Source of the DNA: Salminus brasiliensis
Lineage: Eukaryota; Chordata; Actinopteri; Characiformes; Bryconidae
Assembly: GCF_030463535.1 (NCBI RefSeq)
Contig: NC_132883.1
Location: 32,405,873 to 32,469,872, forward strand
Direction of reading: 5' to 3'
Length of the DNA: 64,000 bases
Part shown: piece by piece, positions 1 to 11,417 of the stretch
Layout: every line of letters starts with the position of its first letter
Numbering within the stretch: the stretch's first letter is position 1
Notes under the pieces: model-generated
The model's database searches: none
What the model saw: the letters and a program-made list of their open reading frames with translations, nothing else
What the model was told of the DNA's origin: nothing
Position numbers and translations under genes: made by a program

Positions 1-19
1 ATATTTTTATTTCCGAGGG

Positions 20-335
20 CTCTCCATTTTGAGGATCCTCTGACTATTAGGGACTTTGACCCCTGGGCCTCTTGGGGGCCCTAGCCATGCTTTTGGGGCA
101 CCTAGCCATGCTTTTGGGGGCCCTAGCCATGCTTTTGGGCCCCTTATGAAAATGGATGAGGCGTTGTGGCACTGCTCTGACTTCGACTTCTGACTATTAG
201 GGGTCCTAGGAAAAAGGGGGGCATATTTTTAAAGGGCCCTGGTTATGAGAGCCCCTACCTGGGGGCCCTAGAGAAGAGCAGGGCATACCATTGGAGGGCC
301 CTTGATCACGAGGGCCCCTGCTATGGGGCCCTTGA
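20..335. repeat. GGGCCC-rich minisatellite
   Basis: Three tandem 21-bp units sit at 74-94, 95-115 and 116-136, sharing the core CTAGCCATGCTTTT. Diverged copies of a GGGCCC-centred motif continue to about 330; at least eight GGGCCC words occur in the block. An open frame on the minus strand (206-406) is only the repeat read through, rich in Gly and Pro, and I do not call it a gene. Confidence 0.75.
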
Positions 336-659
336 CTTCCATAGAAGTCGTTTACCATGGTTCCTTGACTTTCTAGTGACCTACAAATTGCCAGGCAAGC
401 TACCATATTTCATAACAGACGTTTTGTTGCAAATATGCGATTCTTACTTAATGTTTCTGAATTTGTATAGTTTCAAAATTATTATGTTCAATTTCTCTTA
501 AGCGCAGAGACACAAATTCAGCAATTTTGTAATTATTTAAATTTAAGACAAGCAATTTGTCTGATGAATGCTATCTTTCACACCGATTAAATTGAGTGAA
601 TTTGGCCAAGGGTGTGATTTCACTTATGTGAAAACAACAAGCCATTTGACTATTAGACT

Positions 660-898
660 AGTGGTTGGTGTGGTGCAACAGATAACACCTCTACCTGCCA
701 GTGAGCTACCACGTTGGAGACTGGGGTTTGATTCCCAGTCTGGGTGACTATGCTGCACTACACCAATAAGAGTCCCTGGGCAAGACTCCTAACACTACAT
801 TGGCCCTCCTCTGTAATACAAGTAACCTTGTAAGTCGCTCTGGATAAGAGCGTCAGCTAAATGCCATAAATGTCAGCTAAATGCCATAAATGTAGTTT
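660..898 (+). mobile_element. tRNA-derived SINE
   Basis: A tRNA-like head contains a B-box-like GGTTTGATTCCC near 726. It is followed by a body ending in TCTGGATAAGAGCGTC and AAATGCCATAAATG, a tail common to many fish SINEs and LINEs. The final 20-odd bases are duplicated in tandem. A closely similar copy lies at 63697-63925 in the same orientation. Confidence 0.85.
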
Positions 899-1288
899 CA
901 TGATTCCCCTTTAATAAACAACAGTAAAGAGACCAGTGGTCACTCTAGCTCTGAAGGAATGCATGAAAGGAAAAGTGCCTTTTTATACAACAGAACTGCA
1001 AGCTAATTTTCCTGAGTGGCACAATTTTAGTTTGGTGACAGATGATGAAACAGCAAGTGGTTTTGTTGTAGTAGCTGTGGCTGCGTATGCGAGGTAACCC
1101 TGATATTTTGTTTGAGGACTATTTATTGAAAAACATATTTTATTCAGCTTGTTATTCATTTAATGACAGTTTGACATGACTTGACTTTACATTCAAGGCA
1201 GTGTGAAGGGGTCTCGACATTGATTTAATATCATGAACATAGCATTTTTAATATGCTCAAAACCTTCCCCCTGTCTCCCTTTCCATGC

Positions 1289-1289
<1 letters not shown>

Positions 1290-1346
<57 letters not shown>
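1290..1346. repeat. (CT)n(CA)n microsatellite
   Basis: An uninterrupted CT run of about 25 bases changes directly into a CA run of about 31 bases. Confidence 0.95.
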
Positions 1347-1349
<3 letters not shown>

Positions 1350-1479
1350 CAGCATTTTTTGTAGTAGATAGTGGCTGCCCCCTAACGTAGAAACAACATA
1401 GTAAGTATTGGATAGGAATAGGAATTTGCAAGACAGGCTTCTATATTTGCATCTAAAGAAACACTTCCCATTAATCAGG

Positions 1480-1634
1480 CAGATTTCCTGAAAAGCGTTC
1501 CTTTGATCTCAAACTTCTTTGAGAATCGTCTGGACATGAGTGAGACAAAAATTGCTAATGTTAGCAGTGATCAGAGTTCTAGCAATGAAGATGTGATCAC
1601 CACTGGCTTAGTGTCACCTGTCAGTGACCATGTA
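1480..1634 (+). pseudogene. ZMYM/hAT-like ORF relic, 5' piece
   Basis: An open reading stretch encodes FLKSVPLISNFFENRLDMSE and continues with a Ser-rich acidic segment until it is cut by a Tc1 element at 1635. The frame character resumes after the insertion at 3183. Together with the downstream piece (3390-4230) it looks like the N-terminal linker of a hAT-derived, ZMYM1-like zinc-finger protein. No upstream start or promoter was recognised. Family assignment rests on the downstream piece. Confidence 0.5.
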
Positions 1635-3181
1635 CAGTGGGAAAAAAAAAGTATAGTCAGTCACTAATTGTGCAAGTTCTCCCACTTAAAAAGATGAGGC
1701 CTGTAATTGAAATCATAGGTAGACCTCAAAAAAATTCAGAAAATCACATTGTCTGATTTTTAAAGAATTTATTTGCAAATAATGGTGGAAAATAAGTATT
1801 TGGTCAATAACAAAAGTTCATCTCAATACTTGTTATATATACTTTGTTGGCATTGACAGAGGTCAAACCTTTTCTGTAAGTCTTCACAAGGTTGGCACAC
1901 ACCATTGCTGATGTGTTGGCCCATTCCTCCATGCAGATCTCCTCTAGAGCAGTGATGTTTTGGGGCTGTCGACGGGCAACACAGACTTTCAACTCCCTCC
2001 AAAGGTTTTCTATGGGGTTGAGATCTGGAGACTGGCTAGGCCACTCCAGGACCTTGAAATGCTACTTACGAAGCCACTCCTTTGTTGCCCTGGCAGTGTG
2101 CTTGGGATCACTGTCATGCTGAAAGACCCAGCGACGTTTCATCTTCAATGCCCTTGCTGATGGAAGGAGGTTTGCACTCAAAATCTCACAATACATGGCC
2201 CCATTCATTCTTTCATGTACACGGACCAGTCGTCCTAGTCCCTTTGCAGAGAAACAGCCCCAAAGCATGATGTTGCCACCCCCATGCTTTACAGTTGGTA
2301 TGGTGTTCTTTGGATACAACTCAGCATTCACTCTCCTCCAAACACAACGAGTTGTGTTTGTACCAAACAGTTCTACTTTGGTTTCATCTGACCATAAGAC
2401 ATTCTCCCAATACTCTTCCGGAACATCCAAATGCTCTCTAGCAAACTTCAGAGGTGCCCGGAAATATACTGGCTTAAGCAGGGGAACACGTCTGGCACGG
2501 CAAGATCTGAGTTACTGAAGGTAGTCTTTGTAACGTTGGTCCCAGCTTTCTGCAGGTCATTCACTAGGTCCCCCCGTGTGGTTCTGGGATATTTGCTCAC
2601 CATTCTTGTGATCATTTTGACCCCACGGGCTGAGATCTTGCGTGGAGCCCCTGATTGAGGGAGATTAGCAGTGGTCTTGTAGGTCTCCCATTTTCTGATT
2701 ATTGCTCCCACAGTAGATTTCTTCACACCAAGCTGCTTGCCTATTGCAGATTCAGTCTTTCCAGCCTGGTGCAGGTCTACAATTTTGTTTCTGGTGTCCT
2801 TCGACAGCTCTTTGGTCTTCACCTTAGTGGAGTTTGGAGTATGACTGTTTGAGGTTGTGGGCAGGTGTCTGTTATACTGTTAACGAGTTCAAACAGGTGC
2901 CATTAATACAGGTAATGAGTGGAGGACAGAGAAACCTCTTAAAGCAGAAGTTACAGGTCTGTGACAGCCAGAAATCGTGCTTGTTTGTAGGTGACCAAAT
3001 ACTTATTTTCCACCATTATTTGCAAATAAATTCTTTAAAAATCAGATTTTCAGATTTTTTTTTCTCATTTTGTCTCTCATAGTTGAGGTCTACCTATGAT
3101 GTCAATAACAGGCCTCTCTCATTTTTTTAAGTGGGAGAACTTGCACAATTGGTGACTGACTAAATACTTTTTTCCCCACTG
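1635..3181 (-). mobile_element. Tc1-like DNA transposon with near-intact transposase
   Basis: The element has inverted ends starting CAGTGGGRAAAAAAA and is flanked by TA on both sides (1633-1634, 3182-3183). A second, inner inverted pair lies near 1750-1805 and 2999-3050. Minus-strand coding begins at 2822 with MKTKELSKDTRNKIVDLHQA, a paired-like helix-turn-helix DNA-binding region. The DDE catalytic core follows: Asp in [11 protein letters not shown], Asp in HDSDPKHTA and Glu in [11 protein letters not shown]. It is broken by a small deletion or frameshift near 2510 and one in-frame TAG near 2059. The canonical Asn of QHDNDPKHT is Ser here. It inserted into a ZMYM/hAT-like coding relic, so it is younger than that relic. 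Confidence 0.95.
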
Positions 3182-3182
3182 T

Positions 3183-4410
3183 ACCTTTGCAGACCCAGTC
3201 AGGTGCAGAGCAGGAATGCCAGCCCTGCCAGGCTACCACAGACCAGCAGCAGAAAGACCATGAAAGGAAAGTTGCAGGTGTGTCAGACCCACAATCAGAC
3301 CAGCCAGCTGCATCGTGTGAGTGTCGTTTTTCAAATGAGCAAAGTCAATTCTTGTTAGTAGAGGAGAAGCTGCATTAAAAAAAAGAAACATTCAGAGCGG
3401 ATTGGTGAGCATGAGTGGAGTGTGGAGAATAGGGCTTGCATGCTAGCATTATATAATCGTTCCAGAGGCATAGCAACAATTGATTCTGATATTGTCAAAT
3501 AAATTGATGCAGAAAGACAATACTGGCGTATTTGTTAATTTGTTAATTGTTAATGAGATCAAATAATCAAAATACTTCTCTGTTATAGTTGACTCCACTC
3601 CAGACCTTGCTCATGTGGACCAACCTACTTTTAATTTCAGGTTTGTTAATAATGACGGACATGTAGTTGTGCGTTTTCTAGCTTTTGAGCCTATTGAAAA
3701 CCATAGTGGGGACAGTTTGGCAGAGTGTGTCGTTGCTATGGTGGAGAATCTGGGCCTAGACTTATCCAACTGTAGGGGCCAGTCATATGATAATGCAAGT
3801 AACATGTTTGGAAAGTACAATGGAGTCTAAGCTCATCTTAAACAAAGAAACCCTTTGATTTATGTCCCCTGTGCAGCACATTCACTGAATTTAGTTGGTG
3901 TCAATGCTGTTGACAGCCCAGAAGCTGGATGTTTTTTTGACTTTGTACAGGCAATGTATGACATTTTGTGTATCATCTACACACAGGTGGGGAAAGGTTT
4001 TCAGTGATACTGATATCAAACTCACACTGAAATCATCATATGTACAGCTACACAACTTCTCTTGTCTTTACGAGACTTTGTGGCAGCACAGAGAGATAAC
4101 TTTGAGGTGTTTGAAGGGGCAGCTTTAAGTGCCACTGCTATCTCCCAAGAGTACAGGCATGACCTCCAGCATACAAAAAAGCGCAAAATTATGTCTGATG
4201 ATAGTCTTTGCCCAGGGGCCCAGACTATCCTTAATCCATCCTTGCCTTTAGGTTTATTACATGAGACCTCTTTAAAGGAGATTCATTAGCTAACGTGTAC
4301 ACCCGAGGGAAGACTAACACTGCCTACTCTGGATCACGGCTCAATGCCGTGTCAGTTTGGTGTCAAGGAGAAAGAAGTTTGAAAATCTTTTCAGACGGCA
4401 CATCTCTGCC
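3183..4410 (+). pseudogene. ZMYM1/hAT-like (DUF4371-type) coding relic, 3' piece
   Basis: Downstream of the Tc1 insertion, coding character resumes in pieces. About 3390-3500 encodes ERIGEHEWSVENRACML, and about 3620-3960 encodes RFVNNDGHVVVRFLAFEPIE, CRGQSYDNASNMFGKYNG and VPCAAHSLNLVG. These are hallmarks of the RNase-H-like core shared by hAT transposases and ZMYM1-type domesticated proteins. A third piece (4060-4220) encodes LRDFVAAQRDNFEVFEGAAL. Several stops and frameshifts separate the pieces, so it is not functional. It could be a transposon copy or a retrocopy of a host ZMYM-like gene; I favour the former because such copies are common in fish. Confidence 0.8.
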
Positions 4411-4753
4411 CTAGTGAAAAAAGTGTGCTTAATTGTATTCAAAACATACTGAGATTTGCCTGAGTACTTAGTACAATGTTGCAAATACATCAATATTATG
4501 CTTTCATCAAATGCTTACAAGTAAACTTTGATCACGCTTATAATATCATATAATATATAACTTAGTAGATCACACTCTAATATAGTAATATACTATAATA
4601 TAGCATACTTTTATAAATACATTAATTTTTTGGGGTAATTGAATATACTTCTTAAATACTTGTTTTTAAATAGACGTTTGTACATTTTTGCAAAGTGTAT
4701 TAAAAACAGCTACTACTGTAATTTACTGTAAGCAGACTTGAAATGTCACATAC

Positions 4754-5528
4754 TGTCAGGTCCGCGAGCCGCGGTCCACAGGCTTCAAGGTCAAGGACTC
4801 TTATGTTCATGTTCATGTCACGGACTTTTAGTTCTGGATTCACTTTCACGTCACTCACTGGACTTTTATGTTGACAACTCTCCATGTATTTTGTTCGCCA
4901 TGTTTATTCACGTGTGTTTCATTTACGTTCATTGCATGTTTTGATTTTGGTCACCTGAGAGCTGGTGTATATAGTGAGCAAACGCGATCCCCTCTTCGAG
5001 AATTAAGCTTTCCAAGCCGACCGGGAGTGTCGGCGTCTTGGTACACTTGCTATGCCGACCTGGAGGGTTGGCTTCATGTTCAGGAGATTTGTGGTCGTCA
5101 GTGGTGTTTCTCAAGAGGACGTCTATGAGAGTCAGTTCACGGCTAGGAGTATATCGCTTCTTTGTTATCTGTTTGGTCGCCTTGAGGATTCGGCGGCCAA
5201 TCCCTTAGTTCCAAGTCAAGTCAAGTAAGTTTAGTTGCGCCTGACGAGCGCGGTATTACGTTGGTTATTTTTTACTGGCCCTGCCAGTATTTTTATTTTT
5301 TATTTTTTGGTTCTAGCATTATCTCCCTGTTTAGCTTCCCTGTCTCGCCTGGCTCCCTGGCTACCAACCAGCCTCAGGTGGCCTTCATGTTTTGCCCATG
5401 TTAGTTTATCACTTTTGTATTTGTGTTATTGCTGCATTCTTGTGTTTCCCCCAGTTTGTTTTATTAAAATCTTGCATCGCCCCGTCCCTGCGAGTGTTCA
5501 CTTGTCATTGTCCTAGCCAGTCATGACA
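4754..5528 (+). mobile_element. Solo LTR of a Ty3/gypsy family, 5-bp target duplication
   Basis: The sequence runs from TGTCAGG to CATGACA (TG...CA ends) and is bounded on both sides by CATAC (4749-4753 and 5529-5533), a perfect 5-bp target-site duplication. An ATTAAAA poly(A)-like signal near 5463 puts it in plus orientation. Relatives are at 17311-18289 (minus, with gag), 38336-39186 (minus, solo) and about 61430-61909 (plus, partial). No internal region is present, so it formed by LTR-LTR recombination. Confidence 0.9.
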
Positions 5529-8500
5529 CATACAATTATGTATTGACACTATAATCTCAAAAGTTTCTCCCCAAATAAAATTACTCTGTTGTACATACAA
5601 CTGGATATTGTCCACATATTACTAAATTGATCACATCAATATGCACTAAAGCAGGATTATGCCATCAGTATTCATGAAAATATTAATTGTTAATGTCATA
5701 TCACTTCCAGTGAGAAAATCCAGGACTAGACACTGGATTGAGTACCTCAATGTAATACACATATTAAATGTGTATTTTAGTACATTTCCAATGCACTCTG
5801 TGTATAATAGTACTGCAGTTGTATTGCATATTAAATTTGCAACACATTGTTATAGTTCTATATATATGCACTTATGTTTTCCCTCCTATTTCTGTAATTC
5901 TGCAAATTCTGAACAGAGTGAGGTTAATCGTTAATGAGGTTAATCGTGATCGCTTCTCACTGGCCCTCTCAGACGTAGTATTCTTTCTGTTAGTTACAGA
6001 CCTTCTGTAACAAACAGCAGGAGAGATTTTTCTCCCTGCTCCTCTGAAATGGAAACTGGTAGCTTGGCTCCAGCTTGGGGGTCCCTTTAACAGTAATGCA
6101 AAAGTAGTGCTATGTTGTTAAAATGAAGATTTCCCCACTTTTTATATAACAAAATGAATGCAAAACACAGAATCTGTGAGCAATTCCTCAATAAATTAGG
6201 GTAAGTACAGCTAAAAGGTTAAAATAGTGTGTGACCTCTTGTCAGGGATGTTCCTTTAATTTTGGAAAGTAGAATGATGTGGAAATGCATCTGCATAGTT
6301 CCATTTTTCTATAGCAAACGTCAGATGTGGGGATTTAAGTCACATAAATTTAGACTTGCTTATCTAACACTGATAAAAGAGTCGACTTGACTTTGACTTA
6401 GTATTTATGACTTGAGACTTGACTTTGACTAGAGACAGATGACTTGAAAAAGATCTATCTTAGAAAATACTTTTTTAGATATTAAGGGATTTGTTTTTTT
6501 TGTTGAAACATGTGGCAACCCAAAACAGCAGAGCAAAATGTACAAGAACGCTTAATATTGTCTTTTCTGGAAATAATAAAGTTTGGAATCAAGGATTCAT
6601 GTTGTCAATGGCAGTAAGAGAAACCATGATATGCAAGGTCTGCAGACACATAAATGTAATACGACCACTTTACATATCTAGCTACAAATCTAGAATAAAT
6701 TAAAACATTTTATGAAATCACAGAAAGAGTACTTTAAATCAGTGTTATTACTTTTATTTATGGAGTGTTTAACAGACTAGAACCTATTAATTAACTTAAT
6801 CATTTTCACTGTTAATAAGCTGTTTGAAATTTCGAACTTCGATATTGCTAAAAGAATTTAATTAATAACCCTAAAATGTCCATTATTCTTAATAACTGTT
6901 TAAATATGTTTGGACATGTGTAAAGAGAAACTGATCCAAAAAGGGGACACATCACGTAACGTCTAGTGTCAATGCTTCTTACAGTGCAGAAATGAGGGGC
7001 ACTGCAGTTCAGTGTCTACACCTCTTACAAGAGGGGCACTGCAGGCCAGTGTCCACACCTCTCACAGTGTAGACAAGAGTCTCCAATAGAAGTTGGATGT
7101 CTTACTGAACAAATATGCTGACTCGAAGATCTTTTTATTACACTATGATTTAAGAAGAGCCACATGTCCTCCCTTAGTTCAAAAATGAAAAGGAATGGTT
7201 CCTTAACCACTTGCTCACCTTCCTACAGATTGTCTGGCAATGTTTGTGTGGACTGCACAAGAAATTGCACAAAATGATGTACCCTGTAATAGACAACAAG
7301 AAAAGTAAGATGAAATTGTAACATAATTAACAGAAGTGTTCTTAATAATACATAATAATACATAATAATAACAATACAGCAGATATATAATATTAAAAGC
7401 TGTGAAAAATGAAAAGACTAAAATGCTCAACCTGTTTCATGTACTGTGATGTTATTCTGCAGTTTGTTCTCTACTGTGTACATGTAATGCCCTCTCTAGA
7501 GTTCTAATTTTTGCCCTAGCAGCACACTCACACCTGATGCAGTATTCTCATTAGTTCCTCTAATTATACTACGTCTCGACTCCGTCTAGTCTTGCTAAGC
7601 ATTGCCAGTTCACACTGCAATCATGTGTGTATTATACAGCCTTGCTGGTTTTGTCTACTTGGTTTTTGCTGCTTCCCCTGTGTCTTTGGGGTATGGCTGA
7701 ATTCTTGGCATCTGACCCTTTTTTGCAAATCAGTTCTACAGCTTCTTATGAACTCCATCTTTCTTAGCTAACTAATGTAATTTTTAGTTCGAAGCTGCTT
7801 CTGCCCAGCCACAGGCTCTGCTGTGTATCTGCAGCTTGACCAGCTCTTCAACTTAGTGGCTAGTTGAACATTAGCAAGAAAGCTAATGTTAAGTTTAATG
7901 ATGTTAGATTAAATTTTTTTAATTGATTGTGTATTTATTGAAAAGATAAACTGCACAGGATCTTTGGCCTCTGACATATTAATATTTTTTAGTTATAATG
8001 AATCTTAGTTATACTTGTCTGCAGTTCCAGGGTTAATATTATTTGAATTTGATTCACACTGGTTTAAACTATAGCTTTGACCAACAGATCCCTAATCCCT
8101 CATTATCAATGTAATATATATGGATGAACAATTTTGTTTACTAAATCACATTAAAAACTAATGAATCAACAAATAAATATGGACACGTTTTCATAATCTG
8201 TGTTTCTATGAGTTTCGATCCATTTGACTATCATTATGATATCTCATAAATGAATCATTCAAATGTCTGTAGAGCTGTACCTGCTCAGTAGGAGCGCTTT
8301 CAAATGTCCATTTTGAATGAAGTAAACGGCAGGTTTGGGGTGCATGACTACACACCGCTACAGCACCAGGGGCTACTTTATCAGATAGTGGACCAACTGA
8401 TTTGTAATTGTTCTGAGATCTTTTTAAATCCCTCTAGGACTCTCATGCATCTACAACTTTTTTAATGGCATCAGAGAGCTCTTCATGACCACTGTCATTC

Positions 8501-9230
8501 AACTTATTAAACCAGCATCCCCCAAAGCAGTCTAAATGCATCTAATTCTACCTGTGCCTTATATACAGTTCTTATTTTTTCATTAGGATACTGCAGCCCC
8601 TACGCATATTTTGTTTTCTTAATTGTTGTTGGTTTGGTCCCGCTTATACCCAGGGTAAAGGGTACTTTCCTTGCTCCTGCCAGAAAGATGAGTGCTTTCC
8701 AGCTCCCCTTTTAAAATAATTTTTAAAAGGAAGCTCTACAAACATCAGTTATAGATAGTGGTTCAGCTTGCGCCAGACGTCTGTGCTCCTTTAGATGTTA
8801 TAACAAAATAAATGTAGCGCTAAAACTAAGAAACATAGCATTTCACAGATGTAAAGTTAATTACAATAGTTTGAATGTATTGAATATAAAATTTGCTGTA
8901 TGTTAAAGCAAGAAATGTTACTGTGCTGATACTTCTAGGTTAAGAAAAGATTTAATTAACATTATTAAATGTTAATATTAAAATTGCAACTCAACCACTG
9001 TCAACCTCCTGCAGTGTATGGCATGCAGAATATAAAAAACCCTTAGTCAATGCCAAATCATCATATATTGCATCACTAATAGACAATAACAAAAACAAGC
9101 CCAGTTTCATTTGTATTACTGTGACCAGCTCACCAGCAGTCACCAGCATGATTTCATGACATTTTTCAACAATAGATTTAACCAAAAAATTTCATAGCCA
9201 GTCCCTAACCACTGCAGTTACTGTTGATGA
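5529..9230. other. AT-rich intergenic stretch, no gene seen
   Basis: I see no exon-like open frame with splice sites and no recognisable transposon core. A short imperfect duplication containing GAGGGGCACTGCAG occurs near 6993-7050. Short AATAATAC repeats lie near 7340-7370. Confidence 0.6.
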
Positions 9231-9236
9231 ATGGTG

Positions 9237-9907
9237 CACCAGCTTTAATGTACACTTGGTTAGCATTATTAGCTCATTAAAGTCATCCTCGTGTGTACTA
9301 GATCCTGTTCCAACACAGTTGTTTAAACAGATTCTAGTATACACAAGGATGACTTTAATGAGCTAATAATGCTAACCAAGTCATCATTGTGTGTACTAGA
9401 TCCTGTTCCAACACAGTTGTTTAAACAGGTATTGCCTGTTTATTATAGTTATAGAACCAGTACTGGCCATAGTTAACTCTTCCCTCAGCATTGGTTACAT
9501 ACCTAAATTTCCTAAATTAGCAATTATCATGCGCCATTCTGAAAAAAACGAATTATAGGTTTTTATAGCCCAATATCAGATCTCCCCTCCCCTTCATGGC
9601 CAAGGTCATAGAAAAAAAGCTGTTTCAGCAACTGTGCACCTACCTCCAAAACACTAACACTGACAAGGTCTTTCAGTCTGGATTTAGACCCAACCACAGC
9701 ACTAAAACAGCTCTACTAAGAGTCACTAATGACATACTTGTTTCATTTGATAGAGGCTGCACCACTATTCTTGTGCTGCTTGATCTTAGTGCTGCCTTTG
9801 ACACCATACATCATGTAATCCTGCTTGACAGGCTTGAAAATACTGTAGGAATCAGCCCTCTGACAGATTGCCACCAATGTGTTTACTTACTACTCAAAAG
9901 TAAGCTA
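9237..9907 (+). pseudogene. L2-type LINE reverse transcriptase, 5' piece
   Basis: From about 9290 the frame encodes LDPVPTQLFKQVLPV, then a degraded linker. From 9596 it encodes MAKVIEKKLFQQLCTYLQ, FQSGFRPNHSTKTALLRVTN and LVLLDLSAAFDTIHHVILLD. These are the fingers/palm motifs of an L2-clade reverse transcriptase (A motif LLDLSAAFDT). The frame stops being LINE-like at 9907, where a 2.6-kb element is inserted. The rest of the same LINE, including the catalytic YADD motif, lies at 12512-13530. A local duplication with inversion scrambles 9257-9429. Confidence 0.9.
9257..9429. repeat. Palindrome plus direct duplication inside the LINE
   Basis: GGTTAGCATTATTAGCTCAT near 9257 is repeated as its reverse complement ending near 9379. 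The two arms are about 47 bp with a loop of about 30 bp. The segment TCCTGTTCCAACACAG, which forms the loop, is then repeated directly at about 9405-9430. This is a local duplication-inversion, not a known element end. Confidence 0.8.
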
Positions 9908-9913
9908 TATACT

Positions 9914-10318
9914 AGAGAGAGATATAGGAGGCACTTTTCATCAAACTAGTTTTGACAGGTCGTCTCGACCAATCAGATCGTACCATGTCATCAGGCCACG
10001 CCCCCTGCACGTCCCTCCCTCGACCAATCAAAGGCGTGCATATTCACCGGAAGTACCGCCTTCTGGATATCCCTCCTTCCGGAAGTCCCGCCTATTGTGT
10101 TGCCGTCCAATTGGATAGCTGGGCACTTTTCATCAAACTTATTTGACAAGTCTGTTATCCATTCTCACATACCAATGCTGTTCCTATCCTAGTCCCCAGA
10201 CCTTCAGTCAGACCCTGATTCATCAAACTTATCTGACAGGTCCCTTTCAACATCTGTTACCCCCCCCCACACACACACACACACAACACCCCACCCCACC
10301 CCACCCCTGTGCCCATGT
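9914..10318 (+). repeat. Left terminal inverted repeat with promoter-like boxes
   Basis: This is the left arm of the 9914-12505 element. It contains GACCAATCAG, GACCAATCAAA and GTCCAATTGG (CCAAT-type boxes) and the GC box CCACGCCCCC. Variants of a CATCAAACTTATTTGACAGG module recur at about 9938, 10130 and 10220. It ends in a poly-C/CA tract. Confidence 0.85.
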
Positions 10319-10723
10319 GTATGTGTGTGTGTGTGTGTGTTTGTAAACAAGGGAAGCCTAGCCGGGGTCAAAAGGTCCGAACGAACCTAGACCCTGATTC
10401 AGCAAAATATAGATATCCCTTCGGACATCTGTTACCCATTGCCACACCCATCTTCTGCCACGTGAGATAGAGAGACGGAGAGAGAGTTGATCAGAGATCT
10501 ATAGACTTTTATTTATGAGTCAATCACGTATTACACGCAATGATTCGGTAACATCATTTAAAAAAGGCGCCCAATCAGGTGACCGAGATACATACGATCG
10601 AGCATATCAGAGTATGCAACGTCATAAGTCTCCACCCATTCATTCAACAGGCCCTGTAGGCCGAAGGATTTAAAGGGTCAGTGTTTGTGCGGCGGTTAGG
10701 GTTAGAAGATAGCCATAATAATC

Positions 10724-11050
10724 ATGGCTTCTGTCACAGATGCACCCAAAAAAAAATTGCCGATCTTAGCAAGAACAAAAATGCGCTTGAAAGACACAGA
10801 CACGATTTATGCGTGGCGTTTGTCTAACGGCTATTATTTTGGGTTCTATTTTGATCAAGAAAATGACAGAGTTGTGTTGTACAGTGGGCAGACATCAAGT
10901 TTCGCGGATGCCTCTGAACTTTTTTCCTTGCAACGCGATGAATGGCATACTTTCAAAAGACATTTTGGTTGTATGTATACTTATATTACATTTAGATATT
11001 CGGATTGCAAAGTGATATTGTGGATCCTTTTTGTCACAGGTCATCAATAG
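10724..11050 (+). CDS. Unassigned 108-residue ORF inside the long-TIR element
   Basis: The ORF starts ATG in the context AATCATGG, close to a Kozak match, and encodes MASVTDAPKKKLPILARTKM followed by a segment with IYAWRLSNGYYFGFYFDQE and LYSGQTSSFADASELF. It has a Lys-rich N-terminus, then an aromatic-rich region suggestive of beta strands; no signal peptide or clear membrane segment is seen. I do not recognise the family. An ATTTAAAGG TATA-like word sits about 55 bp upstream. After about residue 80 the sequence loses coding feel, so the true protein may be truncated or may splice. It lies between the arms of a Maverick-like element and may be a leftover of its cargo. Confidence 0.4.
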   Translation: MASVTDAPKKKLPILARTKMRLKDTDTIYAWRLSNGYYFGFYFDQENDRVVLYSGQTSSFADASELFSLQRDEWHTFKRHFGCMYTYITFRYSDCKVILWILFVTGHQ

Positions 11051-11417
11051 CATTTTGTCATCATTATGACCTGCTACATCTTGTTGCCTGTGGATATTGT
11101 ACATTCATTATTCAAATATTGCACAGGGCTTACCTGGAGTGGAGTCCCTCTTTTCCAGAGAAGTAACACATAACAGCACTTCCAGCTATAATCAGAGATG
11201 ACCCTCCCCAGCCTATGAACACTGCTGCACCTATTTCAAATCTGAAGAATGAACAAAATCTTCAGCCCTCACCACTCCATGTGCAGTGCTTTTAAGAACG
11301 GAGAGGAGATGAGGTAATGATGTTAAGCAAAAATGTCATGATACAAAACCAAAATGTTGAGAGAGAAACGTGTAGAAAGGAAAGGAGATTTGGGCAAATT
11401 CTCTCTCTCCCAAACCT

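Noticed and set aside
206..406. Gly/Pro-rich minus-strand ORF
   Set aside because: It is the GGGCCC repeat read in one frame; there is no start context, splice signal or family resemblance.
7322..7370. CRISPR-like short direct repeats (AATAATACAT)
   Set aside because: Simple AT microsatellite in vertebrate DNA; no spacers.
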